A stretch of DNA of 6,123 bases from Bacillota bacterium (GTDB taxonomy: Bacteria > Bacillota > Clostridia > Clostridiales > Clostridiaceae), in the NCBI GenBank assembly GCA_023451395.1, contig JAEXZL010000222.1, forward strand, positions 1-6,123. The letters are read 5' to 3'. This document shows positions 5,840 to 6,123 of this stretch, piece after piece. Position numbers and translations under genes: made by a program. Under the pieces are notes generated by a model that saw nothing but the letters and a program-made list of their open reading frames with translations, was not told where the DNA came from and searched no databases. Each line of letters begins with the position of its first letter. Position 1 is the first letter of the stretch.

Positions 5840-6123
5840 TTATTCAGATGCTTTCTTAAACTTGCTTAAATCCGGCTTAGTATTATAGGTTAGCTTCTTA
5901 ATTACTGCTAAGGTTCCCACCATAAACGGAATCATAATCAGTAAACAAATCAAAGGATTCTGTACAAAGCCCGCTATAAGGAAGCCTATAGCAGAGAATA
6001 TCGCAACAAAAATTGCATAGGGTAGCTGTGTTATTACATGCATCATAAAATCCACCTGAGCTGCTGTAGAAGACATTATTGCCGTTTCAGAAATAGGCGA
6101 GCAATGGTCTCCGGTAACTGCAC
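5840..6123 (-). CDS. nhaC: NhaC-family Na+/H+ antiporter (partial, C-terminal 93 residues)
   Basis: The frame is open to the window edge, so only the C-terminus is present; the Met at 6076 is internal, because the reading continues upstream without a stop. The stretch TGDHCSPISETAIMSS (residues 3-18 of the visible part), followed by HVITQLPYA (28-36), is the hallmark segment of NhaC antiporters, where GDHCSPIS lines the ion path. Two transmembrane helices follow, at about 34-52 and 55-74, then a charged cytoplasmic tail KPDLSKFKKASE. Family knowledge: these proteins exchange sodium for protons, and some relatives exchange carboxylates (MleN-like), so the substrate is not certain from this fragment. 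The gene ends at 5840 and is followed by a hairpin at 5725-5759. Nothing links it functionally to tldDE beyond being next door. Confidence 0.88.
   Translation of the reverse strand, partial: AVTGDHCSPISETAIMSSTAAQVDFMMHVITQLPYAIFVAIFSAIGFLIAGFVQNPLICLLIMIPFMVGTLAVIKKLTYNTKPDLSKFKKASE

Noticed and set aside
1..6123. CRISPR arrays, tRNA or rRNA genes, insertion sequence ends, riboswitches
   Set aside because: No regularly spaced repeats, cloverleaf folds, transposase fragments or recognised riboswitch cores were seen when reading both strands by eye.

Overview
The window is AT-rich DNA with heavy use of ATA and AGA codons, strong GGAGG-type ribosome binding sites and short spacers. This fits a Clostridium-like anaerobic firmicute; the genus cannot be fixed from this sequence alone. 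Every gene reads on the minus strand, so transcription runs from position 6123 towards 1.

In transcription order: (1) the last 93 codons of an NhaC-family sodium/proton antiporter (5840-6123, cut by the window edge). (2) A strong 16-bp hairpin (5725-5759), then a promoter with an extended -10. (3) A tldD-tldE pair (5599-4253 and 4236-3010), a two-subunit metallopeptidase of the TldD/PmbA family. The catalytic HExxxH and the metal-binding Cys lie only in TldD, and the tldE ribosome binding site touches the tldD stop codon. (4) A complete M3-family oligoendopeptidase (2916-1135) with its own likely promoter and a clear terminator (1081-1118). (5) The wreck of a radical SAM gene (1089-798): the CxxxCxxC segment and a C-terminal tail survive in different frames, with the middle of the protein missing. 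(6) An AT-rich spacer with a promoter and a 12-bp inverted repeat. (7) The first 204 codons of a DUF969 membrane protein (613-1), of the type annotated as a subunit of a 5-oxoproline (pyroglutamate) transporter, also cut by the edge.

The intact genes share a loose theme of peptide breakdown and uptake of an amino-acid derivative plus ion homeostasis. TldD/TldE and the oligoendopeptidase are neighbouring cytoplasmic peptidases, though promoter signals suggest at least partly separate transcription. I found no CRISPR array, tRNA, rRNA, insertion sequence or obvious RiPP precursor. No clearly new system is visible. The best leads are the decayed radical SAM gene, the unknown substrate of the TldD/TldE pair, and a TGTAAA/TTTACA-like element upstream of both the tldD and the DUF969 promoters.
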